Part shown: piece after piece, positions 52,801 through 61,110 of the stretch
How positions within the stretch are numbered: position 1 is the stretch's first letter
Layout of the letters: each line of letters starts with the position of its first letter
Source of the DNA: Bacillus pinisoli
GTDB taxonomy: Bacteria > Bacillota > Bacilli > Bacillales > SA4
NCBI RefSeq assembly: GCF_023036475.1
Contig: NZ_JAJQKI010000006.1
Span: forward strand, 178,786-242,785
Direction of reading: 5' to 3'
Length of the DNA stretch: 64,000 bases
Notes under the pieces: model-generated
What the model was told of the DNA's origin: nothing
Seen by the model: the letters and a program-made list of their open reading frames with translations, nothing else
Database searches by the model: none
Program-made: the position numbers and the translations under genes

Positions 52801-54308
52801 GGATTCGTTACAACCGCCACGCTTTCCTTGATAAAGTCTGCTAAGTTTCTCCGTCCTGTATCAATAGCTGCTAATGGTGCATCATGACCAAGTGAACGGA
52901 TTGGTTCTGCTCCTTTTTCAGCCATTTGTTCAATTAACTGAATATGCTCACGATCCCAACCGAATGCTGAATACTGGTTGTTTTGTACTTTTGAGATGGT
53001 CTTAACGGTAACGGTCTTTTCAAGTGTAGGAGGTTGTAAGTTAAATCTATAACCCTCAAAATCTACACGGTTTTTAATACGTTCATGGACTTCTTCTTGG
53101 AAATCACCATAATGGAATACTTTCATTTCTCCATTAATATATTTTAGCCCAACTTTTTCACCAGGCGATAAAGGCTTAGGGTCGTTTGTGTATTCTGATG
53201 AGGAAACAATACCTTGCTCAGAACAGAATATATATGACGTCTCTGTTTCAAGCTGCCATAATGGACGTAATCCTAAAGAGTCTAAGCTAAAGGCAGCCTC
53301 ATCTTGGTATCTTGATATAATTCCTGCAGGACCTTGTGCAAAATGTCCCCATGCTTCACGAAGGTATACATACAAATCCTGTAAATGCGCAGGATATGCT
53401 TTAATTTCGTTTATAATAGGCGGGAATAAAATATCCAACGCTTCAAATAAGGTATATCCATGCTGGGCTAGTAGAGTTTCAACTGTTCTGTTTAAGTCTT
53501 GTGAATCGCTTCCACCATTCGTAATCGGTACGCCAAGCATAACAGCTTCATCACGAAGTTTGGCAATTGTATTAATTTCCCCGTTATGTCCAAGTACACT
53601 GAATGGCTGAACACGGAAGAAGTTTGATAATGTATTAGTAGAATAACGGTTATGTCCTAGTGTCATAGCTGATTTAGCTAGCGGACTGGCAAGATCTTTA
53701 TAATACTTAGGGAGGATATCACCAGCACCCATTACTTTGTACACACTGTGATAGTTACTTAATGAAGCGACATGGATATGATCATCTTTTTCAATGTTTA
53801 TGGTTAGTTCGAATAGTAGTTTAGATAAGTTTTTAGGTTGTTCTTCTGGTAATAAGGCTACTTGCCAAAATAGAGGCTCTTGTTGAGTTGCAATAGGTCC
53901 AAGTGCAGTAGAGTTTGTCACTTCGTCCGTTTCAAAAACGATGTTGAGCTTCGCATCTGCGAATAACTTTTTAATTGTTGATTTTACTTCATCGTGGTTC
54001 GCATCTTTTGACACAAAAAAATGACCAACTGTAAAATGTTCGTCACGTGCTACTGCAGAATCTATTCCCTTGTCAGCTAGCTTTTTTTCCCAAAGCTCTC
54101 TAGGAATATCAATGTGTATACCAACACCATCGCCTTCGCCGTTCGTAAAGCCGGCACGATGATTCATGGTTACAAGTGCAGAAATACATAACTCAATATT
54201 TTCTTTAGTTGGAATTTGTTTTTTCTCCATAATAGAGACGATTCCACATGCATCATGTTCATGTTCATGATAATTCTTAAAGGAGTTAGGATTCCATTGT
54301 GTTGTCAT
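49839..54308 (-). CDS. gltB: Glutamate synthase, large subunit type
   Basis: Glutamate synthase moves the amide of glutamine to 2-oxoglutarate. The 1489-residue protein has the full domain order. A 20-residue propeptide precedes the N-terminal catalytic Cys21 ([10 protein letters not shown]). The class II amidotransferase domain runs to about residue 430. The central domain is followed by the FMN-binding synthase domain with [24 protein letters not shown] near 1010. The 3Fe-4S motif C-x5-C-x4-C is in [12 protein letters not shown] near 1085. A C-terminal beta-helix domain ends the protein. No small subunit (gltD) is adjacent, so it may use a distant partner or another electron donor. AAGGAGGTGA lies unusually far (22 bases) before the ATG, with a GGCC/GGCC hairpin between. 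Confidence 0.9.
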   Translation of the reverse strand: [1489 protein letters not shown]

Positions 54309-54339
54309 AGTCTTGGCCAGTTAAGGCCGTCACCTCCTT
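54306..54339 (-). promoter_or_regulatory. Unusual translation initiation region of the glutamate synthase gene
   Basis: On the - strand a strong AAGGAGGTGA (54339-54330) is separated from ATG 54308 by about 21 bases. The spacer contains GGCCTTAACTGGCC (54328-54315), a 4-bp hairpin that would shorten the effective spacing if formed. An in-frame CTG at about 54320 is an alternative start. A TAA lies in frame just upstream of that CTG. Confidence 0.6.
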
Positions 54340-54368
54340 GGTTGATTGTACAGCAAATCTATAAATAA

Positions 54369-54560
54369 GGCTCTTTTCTAAAACTTTATTGCTTTCTAAC
54401 CTATCTTTTCTGAAAAAAAACTCACTTTTAACGAAAAATGCCATACTTATCGTTTAGAAAAGAGCAACTGTCTGGATGAAAAGCAGATAACATTAAACTA
54501 GTAAGTAAAAATCCGGCTTTTGGGATTTTTACGAAAGCAACAATCTATACGAAAAGAGCC
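54369..54560 (+). mobile_element. MITE-like element, GGCTCTTTTC family, copy G
   Basis: It begins GGCTCTTTTCTAAAACTTTA and ends CAATCTATACGAAAAGAGCC, 192 bp, the longest and best-preserved copy. Flanks are ATAAATAA (54361-54368) and ATAGATAA (54561-54568), one mismatch. Internal CGTTTAGAAAAGAGCAACTG repeats the left end in inverse; AAAATCCGGCTTTTGGGATT forms a hairpin. It lies upstream of the glutamate synthase gene. Confidence 0.85.
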
Positions 54561-54750
54561 ATAGATAAAGAGATTTACAGGCAAAGTTTGCAAAAGCTTG
54601 TAGATTAGAAATTTTCAGAATTGTATTTACTATATTATCAAACATATTACAAAAATTCAATTATTATTCATCATTATGGATGGAGATATTAAACATAATT
54701 TTCTGTTAATTAAATAAACCTATATATGTAAACGTTTTCAAAAGTACTCA

Positions 54751-54780
54751 AAAAAGACCAGCTTTTAAATTAAGCTGGTC
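54751..54780 (-). terminator. Terminator after gsaB
   Basis: GACCAGCTT and AAGCTGGTC form a 9-bp stem with a TTAAATT-like loop; on the - strand it is followed by TTTTTT. Confidence 0.85.
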
Positions 54781-54811
54781 ACTCTGTATGATAGTGAATA
54801 TTTATACAATG

Positions 54812-56098
54812 TTATAATTGTGCGAAAGCTCTTCCAACTGCTTCTATCGTATGCTTCACGTCATCTTCTGTATGAGCGATAGTAAGGAACCAGGCTTCAT
54901 ACTTAGAAGGAGCGAGATTAATTCCTTCGTTTAACATTAGCTTAAAAAATTTGGCGAATATCTCACCATTTGTATTCTCAGCCTGCTTGTAATTTCTTAC
55001 TTTTTCTTCAGTAAAGTAAATCGTAAGTGCGCCTTTTAAACGATTAATCGTAATAGGCACATGATGAGCTTTAGCTTGTTGTAAGATACCTTCTTCCAGC
55101 AGAGCTCCTAGTCGATCAAGCTGTTCATACACACCTTCTTGTTGAAGTACCTCTAAACATGCAATTCCAGATAAAATAGATGCAGGATTCCCGGCCATTG
55201 TACCTGCTTGATATGCTGGTCCAAGAGGTGCGACTTGTTCCATGATCTCCTTCTTCCCACCATATGCTCCTATTGGTAGACCACCACCGATTATTTTCCC
55301 AAGAGCCGTTAAATCAGGTTGTACTCCGAGCATATCTTGAGCACCACCGTACATAAAGCGAAACGCTGTAATGACTTCATCATAGATAACAAGAGCACCA
55401 GCTTCATGAGCAAGATCATTTATTTTCTGTAGGAAACCATCTTCAGGTTCAACAATACCAAAGTTTCCTACGATTGGTTCTACTAGAACAGCGGCGATCT
55501 GATCTCCCCATTTATCTAATGCTTCCTTAAAAGGTTCGATATCATTAAAAGGAACGGTAATGACTTCTTGCGCGATACTCTTAGGCACCCCAGCAGAGTC
55601 AGGTGTACCTAGTGTAGATGGTCCAGACCCAGCGGCGACTAATACTAAATCTGAATGGCCATGATAGCATCCTTCAAACTTGATGATTTTATCACGACCA
55701 GTATAAGCTCTAGCAACACGAATTGTCGTCATAACTGCTTCTGTACCTGAGTTTACAAACCTCACTTTATCAAGGTTTGGCATGGCCTCTTTTAACATTT
55801 TTGCAAATTTTATTTCATGCTCTGTTGGTGTTCCGTATAGAACTCCACTTTCTGCAGCTCGTGTTATAGCCTCTGTTATGTGAGGATGAGCATGTCCGGT
55901 AATAATCGGTCCGTATGCAGCTAAGTAATCAATGTATTGGTTACCATCAACATCCCAAAAGTAAGCACCTTTTCCTCTCGCCATCACAACTGGTGAACCA
56001 CCACCCACGGCTTTATAAGACCGAGATGGACTATTCACACCGCCTACTATATGTTCAAGTGCTTCTTTATGTAATGCTTCAGATTTTTTAAATTCCAT
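54812..56098 (-). CDS. gsaB: Glutamate-1-semialdehyde 2,1-aminomutase paralogue
   Basis: This class III PLP enzyme converts glutamate-1-semialdehyde to 5-aminolevulinate for heme and cobalamin. Key segments are [37 protein letters not shown] near residue 115, the PLP aspartate in [13 protein letters not shown] near 240 and the Schiff-base lysine in [17 protein letters not shown] near 265. It matches the B. subtilis gsaB position after ygaE. Usually hemL in the hem operon is the main copy, so this is probably the second copy. GGAGGCAAC precedes ATG 56098; the frame extension to 56152 has no site. 428 residues. Confidence 0.93.
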   Translation of the reverse strand: MEFKKSEALHKEALEHIVGGVNSPSRSYKAVGGGSPVVMARGKGAYFWDVDGNQYIDYLAAYGPIITGHAHPHITEAITRAAESGVLYGTPTEHEIKFAKMLKEAMPNLDKVRFVNSGTEAVMTTIRVARAYTGRDKIIKFEGCYHGHSDLVLVAAGSGPSTLGTPDSAGVPKSIAQEVITVPFNDIEPFKEALDKWGDQIAAVLVEPIVGNFGIVEPEDGFLQKINDLAHEAGALVIYDEVITAFRFMYGGAQDMLGVQPDLTALGKIIGGGLPIGAYGGKKEIMEQVAPLGPAYQAGTMAGNPASILSGIACLEVLQQEGVYEQLDRLGALLEEGILQQAKAHHVPITINRLKGALTIYFTEEKVRNYKQAENTNGEIFAKFFKLMLNEGINLAPSKYEAWFLTIAHTEDDVKHTIEAVGRAFAQL

Positions 56099-56168
56099 TT
56101 TGTTGCCTCCCAAATGTAGATCCAAATTCCTTCTACATCTTATCATGTTCATTGACTTTTATAAAATA

Positions 56169-56352
56169 GGCTATGTTAAAGTAAAGTGTTGATTTTTAGC
56201 AGAGTTGATTGAAGTGGAAGGACGCGAGACTCCTGTGGAAGAGCGGGTCGGGGGAGACCCCGCAGGCACGGTTTTTGCCGAGGAGGCTCCCGGATTCGCC
56301 CACGGAAAGCGAGTGTTCTGGAACGAAATCAACAACAAAGTTTAACAGAGCC
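56169..56352. mobile_element. Structured MITE-like repeat with GGCT...AGCC ends
   Basis: The ends GGCTATGTTAAAGTAAAGTG and its counterpart at the right (reverse complement GGCTCTGTTAAACTTTGTTG) are imperfect inverted repeats of about 27 bp. ATAAAATA flanks the element exactly on both sides (56161-56168 and 56353-56360). The inside is GC-rich and highly self-complementary: GAAGTGGAAGGACGCGAGAC, GGGGAGACCCCGCAGGC and GCCGAGGAGGCTCCCGG. The same core is familiar to me from many Bacillus genomes as a dispersed non-coding repeat. It lies between gsaB and the ABC exporter operon, which are divergent. Confidence 0.85.
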
Positions 56353-56464
56353 ATAAAATAAAGGAAAATATGTATGCTATAGTTAATGGTTTCTGTTTGT
56401 CATACTTTCTAAAATCTCTTAAACTTATACGATGTACTTTAGTTTTACAAATATGGAGGCTAAC

Positions 56465-57478
56465 ATGAGTATAGTAATCGATGTAAAAGACCTAAGAAAA
56501 GAGTTTAAATCCTATTCAAGTCGTTCTGGTCTTAAAGGAGCGTTTCGAGATTTATTTACACGAAATTATAAGGTACTAGAAGCGGTAAAAGATATCTCCT
56601 TTCAAGTAAATGAAGGAGAGATGGTTGGATATATCGGTGAAAATGGTGCAGGTAAGTCAACTTCCATTAAAATGCTGACCGGGATTTTAACACCAACTAG
56701 TGGTCAAATAACAGTGAATGGCATGAATCCACATAAAGAGCGCGAAAAATTTGTGAGATCAATTGGGGTTGTTTTTGGGCAACGTTCGCAGCTTTGGTGG
56801 GATATTGCGGTCCAAGAATCATTCAGACTGCTGAAAAAGGTTTATCATGTCTCAGATCAAGACTACAAGGAACATATGGACCATGTCATTGAAACGTTAG
56901 ATATTGGTGATTTACTTGATAAACCGGTCCGAAAGCTGTCCCTTGGTCAACGTATGAGATGTGAACTAGCAGCTGCCTTAATCCATAAACCTTCTTTATT
57001 ATTTTTAGACGAACCAACCATTGGATTAGATGTTCTTGTCAAAATGAAAATTAGACGCTTTTTGAAAGAAATGAACGAAAAGTATAAAACAACCATCTTG
57101 TTAACTACTCATGATTTAACGGATATTGAAGCGTTATGTGAGCGAGTGATCATGCTTGATGAAGGAAGTATCATTTATGATGGATCGTTAAAACAATTGA
57201 GGTCAAATTGGGTAGAAGGGAAACAAATTCAATTTGAATTTACAAGAAACATCGTGGAAGAAGAGTTAGAAAACATGAGTCAGCAGTATGCTGTTCAGTG
57301 GACAAAAGGGGAAAGGGAAAGTGTATGGATTGCATCTGCTCCTGATGATGACAAGATTATTTCAGATCTCATCTCTAGAATCGTCTCGCACTATCAGATT
57401 CGTGACCTTCATATAAAGGAAGCCTCAACAGAAGAGATTATTCGAAACATCTATGAAGAGGGAATCCATCATGGCTAA
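56465..57478 (+). CDS. ABC-2 type exporter ATP-binding protein
   Basis: The 337-residue ATPase has Walker A GENGAGKSTSIKMLTG near residue 60, the signature LSLGQRMRCELAAALIHKP near 160 and Walker B LLFLDEPTIGLD. A C-terminal ~90-residue extension follows (from about 245). SLGQR instead of SGGQ is usual in this DUF4162/YhaQ-like group. GGAGGCTAAC precedes ATG 56465. It overlaps the permease gene by 8 bases. Substrate unknown; such three-gene sets (ATPase plus two six-span permeases) are widely conserved in Bacillaceae and often annotated as daunorubicin-type exporters. Confidence 0.9.
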   Translation: MSIVIDVKDLRKEFKSYSSRSGLKGAFRDLFTRNYKVLEAVKDISFQVNEGEMVGYIGENGAGKSTSIKMLTGILTPTSGQITVNGMNPHKEREKFVRSIGVVFGQRSQLWWDIAVQESFRLLKKVYHVSDQDYKEHMDHVIETLDIGDLLDKPVRKLSLGQRMRCELAAALIHKPSLLFLDEPTIGLDVLVKMKIRRFLKEMNEKYKTTILLTTHDLTDIEALCERVIMLDEGSIIYDGSLKQLRSNWVEGKQIQFEFTRNIVEEELENMSQQYAVQWTKGERESVWIASAPDDDKIISDLISRIVSHYQIRDLHIKEASTEEIIRNIYEEGIHHG

Positions 57479-58262
57479 GTATATTGAGATGATTCGCATT
57501 CGCTTTCTCATGATGTTAGCTTATCGAACCAATTATTATAGTGGCATTTTAATATACAGCATCAATATTGGCGCTTATTATTTCTTGTGGAGCGCAATCT
57601 ACGGAGAAAAAGAATCCATTCAAGGGTTAAGTGTCATCCAGATGACGACCTATATCGCGGTGGCTTGGATGGCGAGAGCCTTTTATTTCAATAATATTGA
57701 TCGTGAAATCGCCACAGAGATTAAAGACGGCAAGGTGGCCATTGAATTCATCCGACCGTATCACTATTTACGAATGAAAATGATGCAAGCATTAGGAGAG
57801 GGGATTTTTAGACTTTTCTTCTTTTCTGTACCTGGAATGGTAATTGTGTATTTATTCTTCCCATTAGATCTTTCTACGAATGTAGTGATCTGGATAAGCT
57901 TTTTTGTCTCAATTATGTTTAGTTTTATTATTAATACTCAGATTAATTTATTGGCAGGTATTACCACTTTCTTCCTATATAATAATGACGGGTTAATTCG
58001 TGCCAAACGAGTGGTGATTGACTTGTTTTCAGGCTTGCTTTTACCAATCAGTTTCTATCCAATTTGGGCACAAGAAGTGATGGGATATTTGCCCTTTCAG
58101 GCAATCAGTTATATTCCAAGTATGATCTTCACAGAAGGCTTTAAGGGAATGGACATCGTGAACGCACTGATCCTTCAAGGGATTTGGTCTATCATATTAA
58201 TTATTCCCATACAACTATTGTGGATGCTAGCCAAAAAACAGCTCATCATACAGGGGGGCTAA
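57471..58262 (+). CDS. ABC-2 family permease subunit 1
   Basis: The 263-residue protein has about six spans, beginning MAKYIEMIRIRFLMMLAYRT, and includes WMARAFYFNNIDREIATEIKDGKVAIEFIRPYHYLRMKMMQALGEGIFR near residues 70-120, the conserved cytoplasmic loop of the ABC-2 (PF06182) family, where I-DG-(I/V)-L-RP is typical. ATG 57471 is coupled to the ATPase gene. The next gene starts one base after its stop codon. Likely one half of a heterodimeric channel. Confidence 0.85.
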   Translation: MAKYIEMIRIRFLMMLAYRTNYYSGILIYSINIGAYYFLWSAIYGEKESIQGLSVIQMTTYIAVAWMARAFYFNNIDREIATEIKDGKVAIEFIRPYHYLRMKMMQALGEGIFRLFFFSVPGMVIVYLFFPLDLSTNVVIWISFFVSIMFSFIINTQINLLAGITTFFLYNNDGLIRAKRVVIDLFSGLLLPISFYPIWAQEVMGYLPFQAISYIPSMIFTEGFKGMDIVNALILQGIWSIILIIPIQLLWMLAKKQLIIQGG

Positions 58263-58263
58263 A

Positions 58264-59049
58264 ATGTTTTATTTATCAATGTTTTTTCAGTACATTGCTC
58301 AATACATGAAGACAAGACTACAATATCGCTCTGATATGGTCGTGGAAATCATGTCTGATTTATTGTTTCAGGGTGTAAACTTAGTGTTTATTTTAGTTGT
58401 ATTCGGACACACTCAATTCCTGAATGGTTGGACGAGAGATGAAATTATCTATATCTATGGATTTTTCCTCGTTCCTTTTGCTATTTTTGGAGCATTCTTT
58501 AACATATGGGATTTTAATGAACGTTATATTGTAAAAGGTGAAATGGACCGAATTTTAACAAGGCCCATCCACAGTTTGTTTCAAATCATCCTTGAGAGAA
58601 TGGAACTTGAGTCCTTATTTGGGGTAATTACGGGTCTAATTGTTATGGGGTATGCCAGTGCCCAGTTACAATTAAGCTATTACTGGTATGATGCTCTTAT
58701 CTTTATCGTGATGGTGTTCGGTGGAGTATTTGTATATGCAGGTATTTTCATTATGTTAGCTAGTATCGGTTTCTGGTCAGATGCGAGAACTTCTATCATG
58801 CCGACTATGTATAATATTGGAAATTACGGAAGGTATCCAGTTGATATTTATAATAAGGTTATCAAATTTATACTGACATGGGTTCTCCCCTTTGCTTTCG
58901 TTGGAGTATATCCAGCTGCATACTTCTTAAGAAAAGAAGAATGGTATGGATATGCTTTTCTAACTCCAGTAATGGGACTCATTTTTATAACGCTTGCTGT
59001 GCTGTTATGGAATGTAGGGGTTACGAAATATAGAGGTGCTGGAAATTAA
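58264..59049 (+). CDS. ABC-2 family permease subunit 2
   Basis: The 261-residue permease has the same architecture as its neighbour: RYIVKGEMDRILTRPIHSLFQIILERMELESLFGVITGLIV near residues 85-125 is the matching cytoplasmic loop (KGEMDRILTRP). About six spans. AGGGGGGC overlaps the end of the preceding gene and serves the ATG at 58264. The operon ends with a terminator. Confidence 0.85.
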   Translation: MFYLSMFFQYIAQYMKTRLQYRSDMVVEIMSDLLFQGVNLVFILVVFGHTQFLNGWTRDEIIYIYGFFLVPFAIFGAFFNIWDFNERYIVKGEMDRILTRPIHSLFQIILERMELESLFGVITGLIVMGYASAQLQLSYYWYDALIFIVMVFGGVFVYAGIFIMLASIGFWSDARTSIMPTMYNIGNYGRYPVDIYNKVIKFILTWVLPFAFVGVYPAAYFLRKEEWYGYAFLTPVMGLIFITLAVLLWNVGVTKYRGAGN

Positions 59050-59058
59050 GCATAAAAA

Positions 59059-59092
59059 AACAAGAGCGCAACGTATATGCGTTCTTGTTTTT
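59059..59092 (+). terminator. Terminator after the ABC-2 exporter operon
   Basis: AACAAGAGCGCA and TGCGTTCTTGTT form an imperfect 11- to 12-bp stem with a 7-base loop, followed by TTTT. Confidence 0.85.
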
Positions 59093-59098
59093 ATGTTA

Positions 59099-59229
59099 GG
59101 CTGTTTTCTAATACTTTGTTGCTTTCTAACCTAATTTTTATGAAGTTAAAAATGCCGTACTGATCGTTTAAAAAGAGTAACTGTCTAGATGAAAAGTAGT
59201 TGAAGAAAGCAACAATCTTTACAACAACA
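59099..59229 (+). mobile_element. MITE-like element, GGCTCTTTTC family, copy H
   Basis: It begins GGCTGTTTTCTAATACTTTG and ends AAAGCAACAATCTTTACAAC then AACAACC, 131 bp; the middle is shorter than in copy G. Flanks are TTATGTTA (59091-59098) and TAATGTTA (59230-59237), one mismatch. It sits between the ABC operon terminator and the DUF3231 remnant. Confidence 0.8.
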
Positions 59230-59237
59230 ACCTAATG

Positions 59238-60239
59238 TTAACTGTTATTGTCTTTAGATAATTCCTCTCGATCAACAGCGGTAGGGGGTTGCTCTAACCA
59301 GCCATTCTTAATAAGGAGGTTTGCCCCGTCCTCTGCATATTTACCCATTTCGGCAATTAGTCGTGTGTACTGTAGAGCTAAATCACGACGTTGTGAGACA
59401 GAAACGGCTGCCCCGTAGTAACCAACTGCCACTGATAAGAGGGATACAACGTGGAAAAGCATGAGTTTATCGGAAAAAGGTGGAGTGGTAGAATCCGTTA
59501 CCTCAGATTGCCATCTTTTCGGGCTTGATAGATGATCCTCACTCAATAAAGATCCCATGACTTCTAAATGTTTTTCACAAAGTTGTGCGCCTCTATACAT
59601 ATATTGTCTAATCTCTTCAGATTGTGCGACCTGACCAAATCCAAGTTCCAGGATCACTTTAATAACAGTTTTTTGAAAATTATAGTGAAGGCCACTAATT
59701 TCAATTGCGTTTAACGGTCTACGGTCTCCCAACCAACCTCTTAACCATCCTTCTTTGACAAAGTTCACATCACTTGGTGGATTTATATAAGGAGCTCTGC
59801 TAAAGATTCCCTTGCTAAGCATGATATGTACGACTCGATCAAATAACTTCGTTGTATCAGACATGCATTGAGTAAAGTATTTTCTTTGATCTTCTCATGC
59901 TGAAGTCCCTAAGGACAAGGCGTATCCGTCCGTGTAAAGCCATGATATGTAAGTAGACTAGTATTAATATATCTGAGAATAGAGGGGTGCATCTAGATAG
60001 ACGTCATTCTTAGTAAATCCTATGGGAATAGGATAGCCGTCCTTCTTTAGGAATTCTCTTATATCTTTCAGGTGTGACCTAGAAAGGTCGTATGCAAATT
60101 CAATAACAGGTTTTATTTCTTTATCCTTACAGTTTTGGAGGCAATGGGATAGAAATGCTGCCGCCATACTATCATTCATATATTGGGTCCAAAGGCCAGC
60201 GAGTTCCGCTGAGGTTAATTTAACATTTACTTGAGACAT
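59238..60239 (-). pseudogene. Broken DUF3231 family gene
   Basis: DUF3231 proteins are about 330 residues; here the family is split. The N-terminal part (60239-59964) starts MSQVNVKLTSAELAGLWTQY and runs to YLDAPLYSQIY, then stops. The C-terminal part (59864-59238) starts MSDTTKLFDRVVHIMLSKGI and has FGQVAQSEEIRQYMYRGAQL and FSDKLMLFHVVSLLSVAVGYY to the usual GANLLIKNGWLEQPP end. Between them the sequence still encodes the family middle: HIMALHG in one frame and GYALSLGTSA, stop, EDQRKYFTQC in the next. One frameshift near 59940-59964 and one TGA (59897-59895) break the gene. Unless a sequencing error is involved, it is inactive. The native function of the family is unknown. Confidence 0.8.
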
Positions 60240-60388
60240 TTTGTGGAAGTGTCCTCCTCGATTAACTTGTGAGTTAATTGATAGTTTAATTAGAATGGAG
60301 AGATTTATGTGTGTAGAGCAATGATTGTTGAAGAAAACATATCATGCTAGTTACCCAACGCTCATATGTTAGGACGAGGTGGTTTTTC

Positions 60389-60799
60389 TTGGTTAATATG
60401 CTCTTTTTATTTGTGGTTCTGTTTACTTTGTATAAAAGTTTTGTTCAAGTTTTTCAAAGGCATGAGCACCGAAATAACTACATCTCGTTTGAAAATGTAG
60501 CATTTCTATTTCTAGTATATACAAATGTATTAATCGGTTTTAGTTTGGTGTATACCCTTTTTGAAATGAAGGGAATACCTGTGCTAGTCGAGGGAGGTTC
60601 CATTTTAGAAGGTGGATTTATTGAAATAATGGGTTCCTCCTTATATTTTAGTGCCATTACTTTATTATCTGTTGGTTATGGAGATATCACGCCAATCGGT
60701 TTCGGGAGAGGTTTTGCCGTTGTGGAAGCATTAATTGGTTACATTATACCTGCAGCCTTTGTTGTAAGAAGTATGGTGGATTTTGAGGGGAGAACTTAG
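60389..60799 (+). CDS. Two-span potassium-channel-like protein
   Basis: The protein has a pore motif TLLSVGYGDITPIG with the K+ selectivity filter VGYGD (near residue 98 from this start), preceded by a pore helix and followed by a second span (VEALIGYIIPAAFVV). The first spans are LFLFVVLFTLYKSF and ENVAFLFLVYTNVLIGFSLVY, so there may be three hydrophobic segments. No RCK/TrkA domain follows. TTG 60389 is chosen because GAGGTGG ends 7 bases before it; an ATG at 60344 is in frame but has no site. 136 residues. Homologues are ion channel family (PF07885) proteins of unknown physiology in Bacillus. Confidence 0.82.
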   Translation: MVNMLFLFVVLFTLYKSFVQVFQRHEHRNNYISFENVAFLFLVYTNVLIGFSLVYTLFEMKGIPVLVEGGSILEGGFIEIMGSSLYFSAITLLSVGYGDITPIGFGRGFAVVEALIGYIIPAAFVVRSMVDFEGRT

Positions 60800-61092
60800 G
60801 TGTGTATGCTGGTAGGAAAGACGAAAAAACAATAAAACAATAAGGATTAAATCAATAACAAATAATAAAAAACTTTTTATAGTTAGACTCGAGTCTATAC
60901 CATGTAAAGGATAAAGGAATATCTTATTTTATAGGGACCCCCCTCAATTCAGTAAGAGCGGTCGTGAGCGAGAAGTTACATTTCTCGCCTTTTTTTGTTT
61001 CTTCTGAATAGAGTAAGTAGGTATAGTTGGCGAAACTTGCAATAATTAGATAAACTTTACATATAAATAATAGTACAAACATAGTAAGTACA
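60800..61092. other. Intergenic region with a palindrome and a terminator-like hairpin
   Basis: The gap between the channel gene and the cobalamin adenosyltransferase holds TAGACTCGAGTCTA, a perfect 14-bp palindrome (60884-60897), and a terminator-like hairpin (60968-60997). No ORF with a ribosome binding site was seen. A short RNA ending at the hairpin is possible, but no matching promoter is convincing. Confidence 0.5.
60968..60997 (+). terminator. Terminator-like hairpin
   Basis: GCGAGAA and TTCTCGC pair with a 6-base loop and are followed by CTTTTTTT. It is about 170 bases past the channel gene, so it may terminate that transcript or a small RNA. Confidence 0.75.
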
Positions 61093-61110
61093 TTGGACGG
61101 AGGGGCCAAG

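Noticed and set aside
60344..60388. ATG at 60344 as start of the channel-like protein
   Set aside because: No Shine-Dalgarno sequence precedes it, whereas GAGGTGG is well placed for TTG 60389.
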